Made by a program: the position numbers and the translations under genes. This document shows, piece after piece, positions 26,600 to 35,006 of a stretch of DNA of 64,000 bases. The DNA is taken from positions 62,001 through 126,000 of the forward strand of contig NZ_LOHS01000084.1 of assembly GCF_001642995.1 (NCBI RefSeq), given 5' to 3'. The notes under the pieces were generated by a model, which had not been told where the DNA came from, made no database searches, and worked only from the letters and a program-made list of their open reading frames with translations. Position 1 is the first letter of the stretch. Each line of letters begins with the position of its first letter. Source of the stretch: Streptomyces jeddahensis (GTDB lineage Bacteria; Actinomycetota; Actinomycetes; Streptomycetales; Streptomycetaceae).

Positions 26600-27595
26600 G
26601 TGGCGCTGATCGATCTGCCCGTCGAGGAACTCACGAGGTACCGGCCCGAGCGGGACGAACCGGAGGACTTCGACCGGTTCTGGGAAGACACGCTGGCCCG
26701 GGCCTCGGCGGCCCCCGTCGATGCGGTGTTCTCCCCGCACCCGACGCGGCTCCGGCTCATCGACGTCTACGACGTCTCCTTCACCGGCTGGGGCGGACAG
26801 CGCATCGCCGCATGGCTGCTCCTGCCCGCGAACGCGACCGGCCCTCTGTCGTGCGTCGTCGAATACGTCGGCTACAACGCAGGTCGCGGATTCCCCCACG
26901 AATGGCTCCTGTGGGCCACCGCCGGATACGCCCACTTCGTCATGGACAACCGCGGTCAGGGAGCCGGGTGGCGGACCGGAGACACGGCCGACAACGCCGA
27001 GGGCAGCGGGCCGGCCCACCCCGGTTTCATGACGCGGGGCATCCTCGACCCGAACGACTACTACTACCGTCGGCTGTACGTCGACGCCGTCCGCGCAGTC
27101 GACGCCGCCCGGTCCGCACCCGGAGTCGATGCATCCCGGGTGATCGTCGCCGGGAGCAGCCAGGGCGGAGGACTCGCCCTCGTCGCCGCCGGACTCGTCC
27201 CCGACGTCACGGCCGTCCTGGCCGACGTGCCGTTCCTCTGCCACTTCACCCGCGGCACGATGATCACGGACGAGCTGCCGTTCCGCGAGATCGCCGCGTA
27301 CTGCCGAGCGCATCGGGACAAGGTCGCGCAGGTGTTCCGCACCCTCTCCTACTTCGACTGCGTCAACTTCGCAGCCCGCGCCTACGCCCCGAGCCTGTTC
27401 TCCGTCGGGCTGATGGACCAGATCACACCGCCGTCCACCGTGTATGCCGCGCACAACCACTACGCGGGCAGCAAGGAGATCCACGTCTACCGCTACAACG
27501 ACCACGAAGGCGGCGGACCGCACCACCAGGAGGTCCAACTCGCCTTCGTAGAAGGAGTGTTGGAGGCAACCGCACCGTTGGGCGGCAGGCTGTAG
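26600..27595 (+). CDS. Acetylxylan esterase / cephalosporin-C deacetylase-like enzyme
   Basis: A 331-residue AXE1-family serine esterase from GTG 26600. It has the oxyanion region EYVGYNAGRGFPHEW, MDNRGQGAGWRTGDT, the nucleophile elbow G185-S-S187-Q-G, an acid in GLMDQITPPSTV, and the final histidine in YNDHEGGGPHHQE. The family removes acetyl groups from xylo-oligosaccharides or acetylated antibiotics inside the cell; there is no signal peptide. It follows the PhyH dioxygenase and the 21-bp repeat segment. Confidence 0.92.
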   Translation: MALIDLPVEELTRYRPERDEPEDFDRFWEDTLARASAAPVDAVFSPHPTRLRLIDVYDVSFTGWGGQRIAAWLLLPANATGPLSCVVEYVGYNAGRGFPHEWLLWATAGYAHFVMDNRGQGAGWRTGDTADNAEGSGPAHPGFMTRGILDPNDYYYRRLYVDAVRAVDAARSAPGVDASRVIVAGSSQGGGLALVAAGLVPDVTAVLADVPFLCHFTRGTMITDELPFREIAAYCRAHRDKVAQVFRTLSYFDCVNFAARAYAPSLFSVGLMDQITPPSTVYAAHNHYAGSKEIHVYRYNDHEGGGPHHQEVQLAFVEGVLEATAPLGGRL

Positions 27596-27609
27596 GCGCG
27601 GCCCCAGGG

Positions 27610-28230
27610 CTACTCGAACGGTGTGGGGTCGCCCGCTCCCCGGCGGACGACTTCGGGTTCCCCGCTGGAGAAGTCGACGACGGTCGTGGGTTCGGTGCCG
27701 CAGTCACCCGAGTCGATGACCGCGTCCACCACGTGGTCGAGTTCCTCCTTGATCTCCCAGCCCTGGGTGAGCGGCTCGTCCTGACCGGGCAGCAGCAGGG
27801 TGCTGGACAGCAGCGGCTCACCGAGCTCGGCGAGGAGCGCCTGAGCGACGACGTGGTCGGGAATCCTGACTCCGACGGTCTTCTTCTTCGGGTGCAGCAG
27901 CCTGCGCGGTGCCTCCTTCGTCGCGGGGAGGATGAAGGTGTAGCTGCCCGGGGTGAACGCCTTGATCTCGCGGAACACGGCGTTGTCGAGGCGTACGAAC
28001 TGGCCGAGCTGCGCGAAGTCCTGGCACATCAGGGTGAAGTGGTGCCGTTCGTCGAGGTCGCGGATCGAACGGATCCGGTCGAGTCCGTCCCGGTTGCCCA
28101 GCTGGCAGCCGAGCGCGAAACAGGAGTCCGTCGGGTAGACGACGAGACCTCCCGTGCGGATGATCTCGGTCACCTGACCGATGGTCCGTCGCTGTGGATT
28201 CTCCGGATGCACGTCGAAGTACTTCGCCAT
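27610..28230 (-). CDS. Sua5/YciO/YrdC-family protein
   Basis: A 206-residue protein from ATG 28230 (MAKYFDVHPENPQRR). KYFDVHPENPQ, GGLVVYPTDSCFALGC, FTLMCQDFAQLGQFV, GSYTFILPATKEAPRRLL and GVRIPDHVVAQALL mark the YciO-type branch of the Sua5 superfamily. True Sua5/TsaC makes threonylcarbamoyl-AMP for tRNA t6A; YciO-type paralogues bind RNA or nucleotides but their role is unclear. Converges with the esterase, 14 bp apart. Confidence 0.9.
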   Translation of the reverse strand: MAKYFDVHPENPQRRTIGQVTEIIRTGGLVVYPTDSCFALGCQLGNRDGLDRIRSIRDLDERHHFTLMCQDFAQLGQFVRLDNAVFREIKAFTPGSYTFILPATKEAPRRLLHPKKKTVGVRIPDHVVAQALLAELGEPLLSSTLLLPGQDEPLTQGWEIKEELDHVVDAVIDSGDCGTEPTTVVDFSSGEPEVVRRGAGDPTPFE

Positions 28231-28360
28231 GGCCCCGAGCTTAGGTCCGCAGGGTGGCGTCCACGGCTTCATCCAGCTCTTTGCGGGCGTGTGCCGCGGG
28301 ATCGACGTCATGTCAGGGGCGCCGTGTCAGGGCGTCACGGCACAGCGTCAGGCGAGGGCG

Positions 28361-30805
28361 TCACGTCAGAGTCTGTTCCGCCCAGATCGTCTTGCCCTTG
28401 GCGGCGTGGCGCGTGCCCCAGTGCCGGCTCAGCTGCGCGACAAGGAGCAGTCCGCGACCGCCCTCGTCGTAGATGCGGGCGCGGCGCATGTGGGGGGCCG
28501 TGCTGCTGGCGTCCGTGACCTCGCAGATCAGGTTCCTGTCGTGGATGAGACGCAGCTGGATGGGCGGCTCGGCGTGCCGGATGGCGTTGGTGACCAGCTC
28601 GCTGACGATCAGTTCGGTGACGAAGACGGCGTCGCCCAGGCCCCAGGCCTCCAGCTGTGCCACGGCGTCCTTGCGTGCCTGGGCGACGGCGGCGGGATCG
28701 GCGGCCACGTCCCAGGTGGCGACGTGGTCCTCCTTCAGCGCCCGGGTACGGGCGACGAGCAGGGCCGCGTCGTCGACCGGCCGCTGCGGCAGCACGGCGG
28801 CGAGAACCGTGTCGCACAGCGCGTCCAGCGAGCCCGCGGGACGGGCGAGGACCTGGCGCAGCCGGGACATGCCGGCGTCGATGTCGCTCTCCCGCGACGC
28901 GAGCAGACCGTCGGTGTAGAGGACGAGCAGGCTGCCCTCCGGCAGGTCCACCTCGACCGCCTCGAAGGGGAGTCCGCCCAGGCCCAGCGGGGGTCCCGCC
29001 GGAAGGTCGAGCAGCTCCACGGTGCCGTCCGGGCTCACCACGGCCGGCGGCGGATGCCCGGCCCTGGAGAGCGTGCAGCGGCGGGAGACCGGGTCGTACA
29101 CGGCGTACAGACAGGTCGCTCCGACCTCTCCGCTCTCCGCCTCCCGGGCGGGCCGCTCCATGCCCCCCACCTCGGTGGACAGCCGGGCGACCAGGTCATC
29201 GAGGTGGGTGAGCAGCTCGTCCGGGAGCAGATCGATGTCGGCGAGGGTGCGTACTGCGGTACGCAGCCGTCCCATGGTCGCGGAGGCGTGGATGCCGTGG
29301 CCCACGACATCGCCCACGACCAGCGCCACCCTGGCGCCGGACAGGGGGATCACGTCGAACCAGTCGCCGCCGACGCCGGCCTGTGCGCCGGCCGGAAGGT
29401 AGCGCGACGCGACCTCCACAGCGGCCTGCTCGGGCAGCCGCTGCGGCAGCAGGCTGCGCTGCAGGGTCACCGCGGTGCTCCGCTCACGGGTGTAGCGACG
29501 GGCGTTGTCGATGCTGAGCGCCGCCCTGGCCGCCAGCTCCTCGGCCAGTACCAGATCGTCCTCCCCGAACGGGTCGGGGTGCCGTTGCCGGTAGCGGGAG
29601 AGGACGGCGACGCCCAGGGTGGTTCCGCGGGCCGACAGCGGCACGGTCATCACCGAGTGGATGCCGAAGTCGCGGACACGGGCGGCCCGGACCGGGTCCC
29701 GGGCGAGCCATGCGGCGATCGCCGGCTCGCTCACCTGGTGCAGCAGGGCACGTCCCTGCCGCAGGCTCGCGGCCGGCGGGGTGTCCTCCGGATATTCGTC
29801 CAACCCGCCGAGAGCGACGACCGCTTCGGGGACTCCCGGGTGCACGGACTGGTGGGCGACGCGCCGCAGCGCGAGGGGGCCGCTCGCCGTCACCGCTCCC
29901 GGCTGCGGCTCGTGCACGTCGTCGAGGCAGGCCAGCAGGTCGACGCTGATGAAGTCGGCGAGTTCCGGCACCGCCACGTCCGCGAGCTCCTGCGCCGTCC
30001 GCATCACATCGAGGGTGCTGCCGATGCGCTTGCCCGCCTCGGCTATCACCTGGAGCCGTTTGCGGGCCCAGTACTGCTCGGTCATGTCGTGCGCGGAGAG
30101 ACACACACCGTGGAGCCGGCCCTCCCCATCCCACAGCGGCGCCAGGAAGACCGACCAGGCGTGCTCCCGGGTCTCACCGGCGGCGCGCAGATAGTTCTCG
30201 CGGTAGCGCGGCTCCCCGGTCGCCAGCACCTGCAGCATGTCCTGTTCCGCCAGCTCACCCGCCTCGTTGTCCACGATCTCCGGCACGCGCAGCCCTCGCA
30301 TCTCATCCTCGGTGAGGGCCACGCTCCGTTCCATGGCCTCGTTGGCCCGCCGCAGCCGGAGCCTCGAGTCGTACAGCGCCATCGCGCAGCAGGGGGACTG
30401 CGCGAAGCTCCAGCCCACCAGGGTGTCGTCGTCCGGCTGGGACAGCCGCCCGGTCACCGCGGAGAGCAGCAGCCATTCACCGCTCGCGTGCTCCGGCGAC
30501 CTGTGGTGTGCCAGCACCCCGGCCTCCACCCGATGGCCGTCCCGGTGCCTCAGTGCGAGCCTGCCGTGCCACCTCGGCAGCTGGGCGAGCGGCGGCAGGT
30601 CCCGCGCCGTGGTCTCATCGGCGAGGAGGGAAACCGCCGGACGTCCCACGATCTGCGCGGCCGAGTACCCGAGCAGCGCCTCGGCGCCGACGCTCCAGCC
30701 GGTCACGGTTGCCTGTTCGTCGACGGTGGCGCGGGCGGTGAGGGCCTCGTCGACCACGTCTCCGAGAGGACCTGTTCCCTGGTCGGAGGCGATGCGCCGG
30801 TCCAT
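28361..30805 (-). CDS. PAS/GAF SpoIIE-type phosphatase with C-terminal ATPase domain
   Basis: An 814-residue cytosolic regulator. Two PAS domains (about 20-110 and 125-240, the second with NYLRAAGETREHAWSVFLAP), a GAF domain (about 250-415), a PP2C/SpoIIE phosphatase (GGDWFD at 479-484, GDVVGHGIHASA) and an RsbW/SpoIIAB-like HATPase (VSELVTNAIRHAEPP, DEGGRGLLLV). Proteins of this design both dephosphorylate STAS antagonists and phosphorylate or bind them, switching sigma factors or other partners. The STAS protein at 45175 is a possible partner only by family logic. Confidence 0.93.
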   Translation of the reverse strand: MDRRIASDQGTGPLGDVVDEALTARATVDEQATVTGWSVGAEALLGYSAAQIVGRPAVSLLADETTARDLPPLAQLPRWHGRLALRHRDGHRVEAGVLAHHRSPEHASGEWLLLSAVTGRLSQPDDDTLVGWSFAQSPCCAMALYDSRLRLRRANEAMERSVALTEDEMRGLRVPEIVDNEAGELAEQDMLQVLATGEPRYRENYLRAAGETREHAWSVFLAPLWDGEGRLHGVCLSAHDMTEQYWARKRLQVIAEAGKRIGSTLDVMRTAQELADVAVPELADFISVDLLACLDDVHEPQPGAVTASGPLALRRVAHQSVHPGVPEAVVALGGLDEYPEDTPPAASLRQGRALLHQVSEPAIAAWLARDPVRAARVRDFGIHSVMTVPLSARGTTLGVAVLSRYRQRHPDPFGEDDLVLAEELAARAALSIDNARRYTRERSTAVTLQRSLLPQRLPEQAAVEVASRYLPAGAQAGVGGDWFDVIPLSGARVALVVGDVVGHGIHASATMGRLRTAVRTLADIDLLPDELLTHLDDLVARLSTEVGGMERPAREAESGEVGATCLYAVYDPVSRRCTLSRAGHPPPAVVSPDGTVELLDLPAGPPLGLGGLPFEAVEVDLPEGSLLVLYTDGLLASRESDIDAGMSRLRQVLARPAGSLDALCDTVLAAVLPQRPVDDAALLVARTRALKEDHVATWDVAADPAAVAQARKDAVAQLEAWGLGDAVFVTELIVSELVTNAIRHAEPPIQLRLIHDRNLICEVTDASSTAPHMRRARIYDEGGRGLLLVAQLSRHWGTRHAAKGKTIWAEQTLT

Positions 30806-30929
30806 GGCCGCTCATCTCGCTCTCGTCGGGATCTTCGCCCCTGAGCCGGTGAGTTCGTCACCCCTCAGGCCGGTGAGATCGTCACCCCTCAGGGCACCGC
30901 ACGTGACACCCGGACGCCGCCGCGCGCCC

Positions 30930-30970
30930 TGGAACGCACTGCATATACCTCTATTACGTATTATCGCCGT
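30930..30970 (-). promoter_or_regulatory. AT-rich promoter candidate for the 814-residue phosphatase
   Basis: The 210-bp gap 30806-31015 contains one AT-rich patch at about 30940-30965, including TACGTA flanked by A/T. Read leftwards it offers GATAAT and TATATG as -10-like elements. No clear -35 was identified. Confidence 0.3.
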
Positions 30971-31015
30971 GCACCGACTGTGGCGGCTAACAAGTGGTGT
31001 CCGCCGCTGAGACGC

Positions 31016-32242
31016 TCATGCGCGGTCGCTGCCCGGGGTGGGGTGACGTTCCGGGAATCCGTAGACGCGGAAGGCGTTGTCGCGCCCCGTCCACGCCGCG
31101 ATCCGCAACGCGTCGGCGAGGCACAGATCGTCGCTGCCCACCCGGTCCTGGAGCAGTGCGGCCAGACCCTGCCGGAACGCCACCGCGCCGAGCTGGTAGA
31201 ACTCCGCAACGCCGTATGCGTCGGAGCTGTAGAGCAGCTTGCGGAACGGGGTGATCTCGAGCGCCTCCTCCAGGATCGCCCGGGCGCGGGCCGGGCCGAC
31301 GTAGTGCAGAGTGAGACCGACGTCGAGGTACACCTGCTCGAAGACCGTCGCCAGGTAGGCGGCCTGGCGCTGGTAGGGCCAGCAGTGCAGCAGCAGCACC
31401 GGGACGGTGCCGGAGATCAGGTGCAGCCAGTCGGTGAGGTGGGTGGGGTCCACCCGGTGCATCCGGATGTCGTTGTCCCCGAATCCGGTGTGGAGTTGGA
31501 GCGGCAGCCCGAGGTCCACGGCCGTCCAGAGCAGGTGCCGCACCAGGACGGGATCGTCCAGCCGGTGCGCGACCGGCGCCTCGGGCCGGTGCGTGCGCAC
31601 GGCGGCCTCGTGGGTGCGCAGCCAGCGCCGGGCCGCTTCGGTGACGTCCGCGTCCGAAGGCCGGCTCGGGTCCAGGTCGAATCCGGTGCGGTAGGCGGCC
31701 ACGGACTTCACCCCCACCGTGCCCGGCCGCTCGACGGCCGCCTGTGCGGCCGCGCGGAATACCGCGGCGTACTCGCCCGGCTCCACTCCCTCGTCCGCCA
31801 CGGACTCGGCGACGCTTTCCAGGCGTACGACCTCGTACGCGGCGGCCGCACCGACGACGCAGTCGGCCAGCTCCGCCGGTGTCGTGAGGCGGTCCGGGGC
31901 GTACCCGGTGTCGACGCAGAACACATCGGTTCCCGCGGCGGAGACGAACCTCCGGTTCACCTCGCGCCAGCCGAGCTCGGCCCGCCGTGCCAGGTACTCC
32001 GCGGCGGGAGCGTGCCGTGGCAGGTCCAGCACGGGCGCGCAGTACCGGCGGACGGCTACGCCCACGGGACTGTCGAACGACGTGATCCCGCTGCCGGGCC
32101 ACGCCTCACCCTCGGTGATCAGCGACTCGAACCTCTCCGGGCTCGGATCGGCGGTGACGACGCCGTGGCAGTGGTGATCCACGAGCCGAAGACCGGCGAG
32201 GAACTCCTGGACCGGCCCCGTTCCGGGTGGTGGGGTGCTCAC
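31016..32242 (-). CDS. Amidohydrolase family protein (FluG N-terminal-like)
   Basis: A 408-residue metal-dependent hydrolase of the amidohydrolase-2 type, from GTG 32242. Metal-binding HxH is in LVDHHCHGVV at the N-terminus; GLPLQLHTGFGDND and PVLLLHCWPYQRQAAYL supply the second histidine region, and LLYSSDAYGVAEFY the late aspartate. It starts three bases after the stop of the glutamine-synthetase-like gene. The pair equals the two halves of fungal FluG and of plant nodulin/GS fusion proteins. A likely job is hydrolysis of a gamma-glutamyl or amide compound made or used by the ligase. Confidence 0.9.
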   Translation of the reverse strand: MSTPPPGTGPVQEFLAGLRLVDHHCHGVVTADPSPERFESLITEGEAWPGSGITSFDSPVGVAVRRYCAPVLDLPRHAPAAEYLARRAELGWREVNRRFVSAAGTDVFCVDTGYAPDRLTTPAELADCVVGAAAAYEVVRLESVAESVADEGVEPGEYAAVFRAAAQAAVERPGTVGVKSVAAYRTGFDLDPSRPSDADVTEAARRWLRTHEAAVRTHRPEAPVAHRLDDPVLVRHLLWTAVDLGLPLQLHTGFGDNDIRMHRVDPTHLTDWLHLISGTVPVLLLHCWPYQRQAAYLATVFEQVYLDVGLTLHYVGPARARAILEEALEITPFRKLLYSSDAYGVAEFYQLGAVAFRQGLAALLQDRVGSDDLCLADALRIAAWTGRDNAFRVYGFPERHPTPGSDRA

Positions 32243-32245
32243 GGG

Positions 32246-33649
32246 TCAGTACTTCCACCGGTACGCCGCTGCCACGAGCTCGTCGTCCAGCCCGGCCACG
32301 GCCGCGATCTCCCCGAGACGCACGGCGATCACCGCGTCGGCCAGGACCGGTCCGAGCGCGGCGCGGAGCAGCTCATCCTTGCGGAACTCCTCCACGGCCT
32401 CCTCCAGCGACGTCGGCAGGCGCCGCACACCTCGGGCCGCCGCCTCTTCGGCGCCGAACCGAGCGGGATCCCCCGTGATCTCCTCGGGCAGCACGGCGGA
32501 CGACTCCAGACCGTCGAGCCCGCCGGCGATGAGGCAGCCGAGCGCCAGATACGGGTTCGCGGCCAGGTCGACCGGTTTCACCTCGAGGTTCGCCGCCTGG
32601 TCGCGCCATCCCGCCGTACCGGTGATGACGCGGACCGCGGACTCGCGTGTCTCGCGGCCCCAGGCCGTGAAGACGCCCGCCCACTGCGAGGGCTTGAGCC
32701 GCAGATAGCTCGCCGGGCTCGGGGCGGTCACGGCCGTGAGAGCCGGCAGGTGTGCGAGCACGCCGGCGGCGAACGACTCGGCCCAGGCCGTCATGCCGTA
32801 CCGCCGATCACCACCCGAGTGCAGGTTCACCCCGTCGCGCCAGGCCGAGAGGTGCACATGGCCGCCGTTGCCGACACCTTCGGCGAAGACAGCGGGGGAG
32901 AAGGAGACCTTGAGCCCGTGGCGCTGCGACACCGCCCGGATCGTCTGCCGCACCAGCACGCTCCGGTCGGCCGCCGCCACCGGGTCGAGCGAGCCCACCG
33001 AGATCTCGAACTGGCCTGCCGCGTACTCGGGATGGATCTGGTCGACATCCACGCCCTGGGCCGCGAACGCAGCCATCAACTCGGCCGTGTAGTCGCTCAG
33101 TTCGACCTGCCGGGTGGCACTGTAGGCCGGACCTGAGGTCGCGGGGACGAACGCGTCACCGGCCGCCGAACCCTGCCCGATCGCCCACTCGACCTCGATT
33201 CCCGCCTTGAACGTGATGCCGTGCTGCCGGGCCGCGTCCGCGACGATCCGGCGCAGGAACGTGCGGCTGCACCCCGGGTGCCGTTCGCCTTCCTGCGTGA
33301 TCCGGTCCACCGGGGCCCACGCCCAGCCGGGTTGCCCGGCCAGCACCACCACCTGGTCGAGATCGGGGTAGAGCCGAAGATCACCGTCCGGCGAGCCCAG
33401 CACGTCGGTGGAGACGATGGAGTCGTTCGCCAGGAAGGTGTCGAACACCGGCGACATACCGACGCCCCACGCGGCCGCGGAGGCGAGCCGGCCCGTCGGC
33501 ACGGTCTTCACCCGGCCGATGCCCGCGGTGTCGACATAGGCCAGCACGATGCCGTGCACACCCCGCCCGGACAGCTCCGCGCTCAGCGCGGTGGCCCGCT
33601 CGACGTCACCGGGTCGCCCGCCGGGGACCGGGTCGGCAAGGGTGGTCAT
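32246..33649 (-). CDS. Glutamine-synthetase-like gamma-glutamyl ligase
   Basis: A 467-residue GS-superfamily protein, ATG 33649 after GGAGGACGC. It has a beta-grasp N-terminus and catalytic motifs KAGIEVEWAIG, FEISVGSLDP, GNGGHVHLSAW and the arginine/glutamate-rich late part ESAVRVITGTAGWRDQAANLEVKP. It is clearly diverged from housekeeping GlnA. Streptomyces GS-like enzymes GlnA2, GlnA3 and GlnA4 glutamylate polyamines or ethanolamine, so an amine substrate is plausible. Co-transcribed with the amidohydrolase downstream. Confidence 0.92.
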   Translation of the reverse strand: MTTLADPVPGGRPGDVERATALSAELSGRGVHGIVLAYVDTAGIGRVKTVPTGRLASAAAWGVGMSPVFDTFLANDSIVSTDVLGSPDGDLRLYPDLDQVVVLAGQPGWAWAPVDRITQEGERHPGCSRTFLRRIVADAARQHGITFKAGIEVEWAIGQGSAAGDAFVPATSGPAYSATRQVELSDYTAELMAAFAAQGVDVDQIHPEYAAGQFEISVGSLDPVAAADRSVLVRQTIRAVSQRHGLKVSFSPAVFAEGVGNGGHVHLSAWRDGVNLHSGGDRRYGMTAWAESFAAGVLAHLPALTAVTAPSPASYLRLKPSQWAGVFTAWGRETRESAVRVITGTAGWRDQAANLEVKPVDLAANPYLALGCLIAGGLDGLESSAVLPEEITGDPARFGAEEAAARGVRRLPTSLEEAVEEFRKDELLRAALGPVLADAVIAVRLGEIAAVAGLDDELVAAAYRWKY

Positions 33650-33706
33650 GCGTCCTCCTGGGCGGGGTTGGCAGTACGGCGGCAGACCGGGCGGGCCGTT
33701 CTGTCG

Positions 33707-33714
33707 TTACGTAA
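33707..33714. promoter_or_regulatory. TTACGTAA palindrome upstream of the FluG-like operon
   Basis: A perfect 8-bp palindrome about 58 bp before the ligase start, in an otherwise GC-rich gap of 164 bp. A related TACGTA core occurs at about 30955 behind the operon. Possible regulator site, weak evidence. Confidence 0.3.
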
Positions 33715-33813
33715 TGGCTGTACCCCGGCAGGCACGCCTAAGCGTGGCGTGACGCGCGCGGCCCCCGCGTGCCGGGGGTGTGACTACCTGCGGCGCCGCG
33801 CGCGTGCGAGCGA

Positions 33814-34536
33814 TCAGGTGGCGACCGGTAGCCCCGGGGTGCGGACGACGCGGTGCTCGGCGTCGACGGCGAACACCTCGCAGCCCTCCCGCGCGGCGGC
33901 CCACTCGATGCCCTCCGCGCCCATGGCGAAAGCCGCCGTCGCGGTCGCGTCTGCCTCGGTCAGCGACCGCGCCACCACGGTCACGCTCAGGAGCCCGGTC
34001 GCCGGACGGCCGGTACGCCCGTCGACGATGTGGTCACCCCGTTCGTACCGGGCGGAGGTCGCCACCGCGCCGTCGGTGATCTCCAGGACCGTGCACAGCC
34101 GGTCCGCCCGCTCCGGGTGCCGCACACCCACCCGCCATGGACCGCCGGCCGTGACGACGTCACCGCCCGCGTTGAGGCAGAACCGTGTCGCCCCGGAGGC
34201 CGCCAGCAGCTCCGCCGCCCGCTGAACCGACCAGCCCTTGACCACCGCGCAGGGGTCGAGGCCCCGGCCGGGCAGCCGCGCGTCGAAAGCACCGCCGGTC
34301 GCGACCCGGTACTCCTCGCAGAGGCCGAGGACCTCCACCAGATCCGCGCTGAGGCCGTCGGCCGCCAGCTCGCCCCGGTCCAGCCGGGACACCTCGCTGT
34401 CGGGCTTGAAGGGACTGAACCGCGCGTCGACCTCGCGCAGCCACGCGAACAGCCCGTCCGCCGCCGCCTCGGGGACGTCCTCGTCGTCGATCCGCAGCGA
34501 CACCGGGAATCCCATGACGTGCTCGACGCGCCGCAC
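33814..34536 (-). CDS. apbE: FAD:protein FMN transferase (ApbE)
   Basis: A 240-residue ApbE-family protein from GTG 34536 (VRRVEHVMGFPVSLRI), one base after the stop of the FMN-binding gene. Motifs: HVMGFPV at the N-terminus, VDARFSPFKPDSEVSRLDRG, GAFDARLPGRGLDPCAVVKGWSV, LNAGGDVV, GLLSVTVVARSLTEADATATAAFAMG. ApbE moves FMN from FAD to a threonine hydroxyl in target proteins. The immediate upstream neighbour carries such a target site. No signal peptide is visible at this start, as is common for actinobacterial members. Confidence 0.93.
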   Translation of the reverse strand: MRRVEHVMGFPVSLRIDDEDVPEAAADGLFAWLREVDARFSPFKPDSEVSRLDRGELAADGLSADLVEVLGLCEEYRVATGGAFDARLPGRGLDPCAVVKGWSVQRAAELLAASGATRFCLNAGGDVVTAGGPWRVGVRHPERADRLCTVLEITDGAVATSARYERGDHIVDGRTGRPATGLLSVTVVARSLTEADATATAAFAMGAEGIEWAAAREGCEVFAVDAEHRVVRTPGLPVAT

Positions 34537-34537
34537 G

Positions 34538-34996
34538 TCAGGCGCCCTTCGCGTCGATGGCGGCCTGCAGCGACTGGATGTATCCCTCACTGGTGATCGT
34601 GGCGCCGGACACCGTGTCGATGTCGGCGCTCTGTGCCTGCAGCGTCTCCTCGATCAGCTTCGGCACGGCGGCCGTGGTCTGCGGATGGTTCGGCTGCTGG
34701 AGCATCCGCACGTAACTGATCTTGTCGCCTTCGAAGGTCACCTCCACCTGTACGGCGCCCTTCGACGTGTTGACGGTGCTGCCCTTGACGACCTGCGAGG
34801 CGGCGGCCGACGCGGACGACGACGAAGAGGCGGACGGCGAGGCCGAGGACGACGACGGAGACGACGACGTGGTCGACGAGGGCGTCGGGGCGATCTCGGC
34901 GGCCTCGGTGGTCGTCGTGCCGGTGGACGGTGCGTAGCGCCACACCGGGATCAGGCCCGCGATGGTCAGGACGAAGACCGGCAGTGCTCGTTTCAC
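34538..34996 (-). CDS. Exported FMN-binding-domain protein, predicted flavinylation target
   Basis: A 152-residue protein from GTG 34996. An N-terminal hydrophobic helix (ALPVFVLTIAGLIPVWRY) acts as signal or anchor, then comes a 45-residue Ser/Thr/Pro/Ala-rich linker, then a small FMN_bind domain. The ApbE acceptor site D-x-V-S-G-A-T lies in DIDTVSGATITSEGY; the threonine of SGAT is the residue that ApbE would flavinylate. Together with ApbE downstream and the ferric-reductase-like protein upstream it forms a chain to carry electrons outside the membrane. Confidence 0.92.
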   Translation of the reverse strand: MKRALPVFVLTIAGLIPVWRYAPSTGTTTTEAAEIAPTPSSTTSSSPSSSSASPSASSSSSASAAASQVVKGSTVNTSKGAVQVEVTFEGDKISYVRMLQQPNHPQTTAAVPKLIEETLQAQSADIDTVSGATITSEGYIQSLQAAIDAKGA

Positions 34997-35006
34997 GGTG
35001 TCCCCC

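Noticed and set aside
28181..33136. Long plus-strand frames (887 and 718 codons) opposite the phosphatase and FluG-like genes
   Set aside because: No family features, low-complexity composition, and complete overlap with well-supported minus-strand genes.
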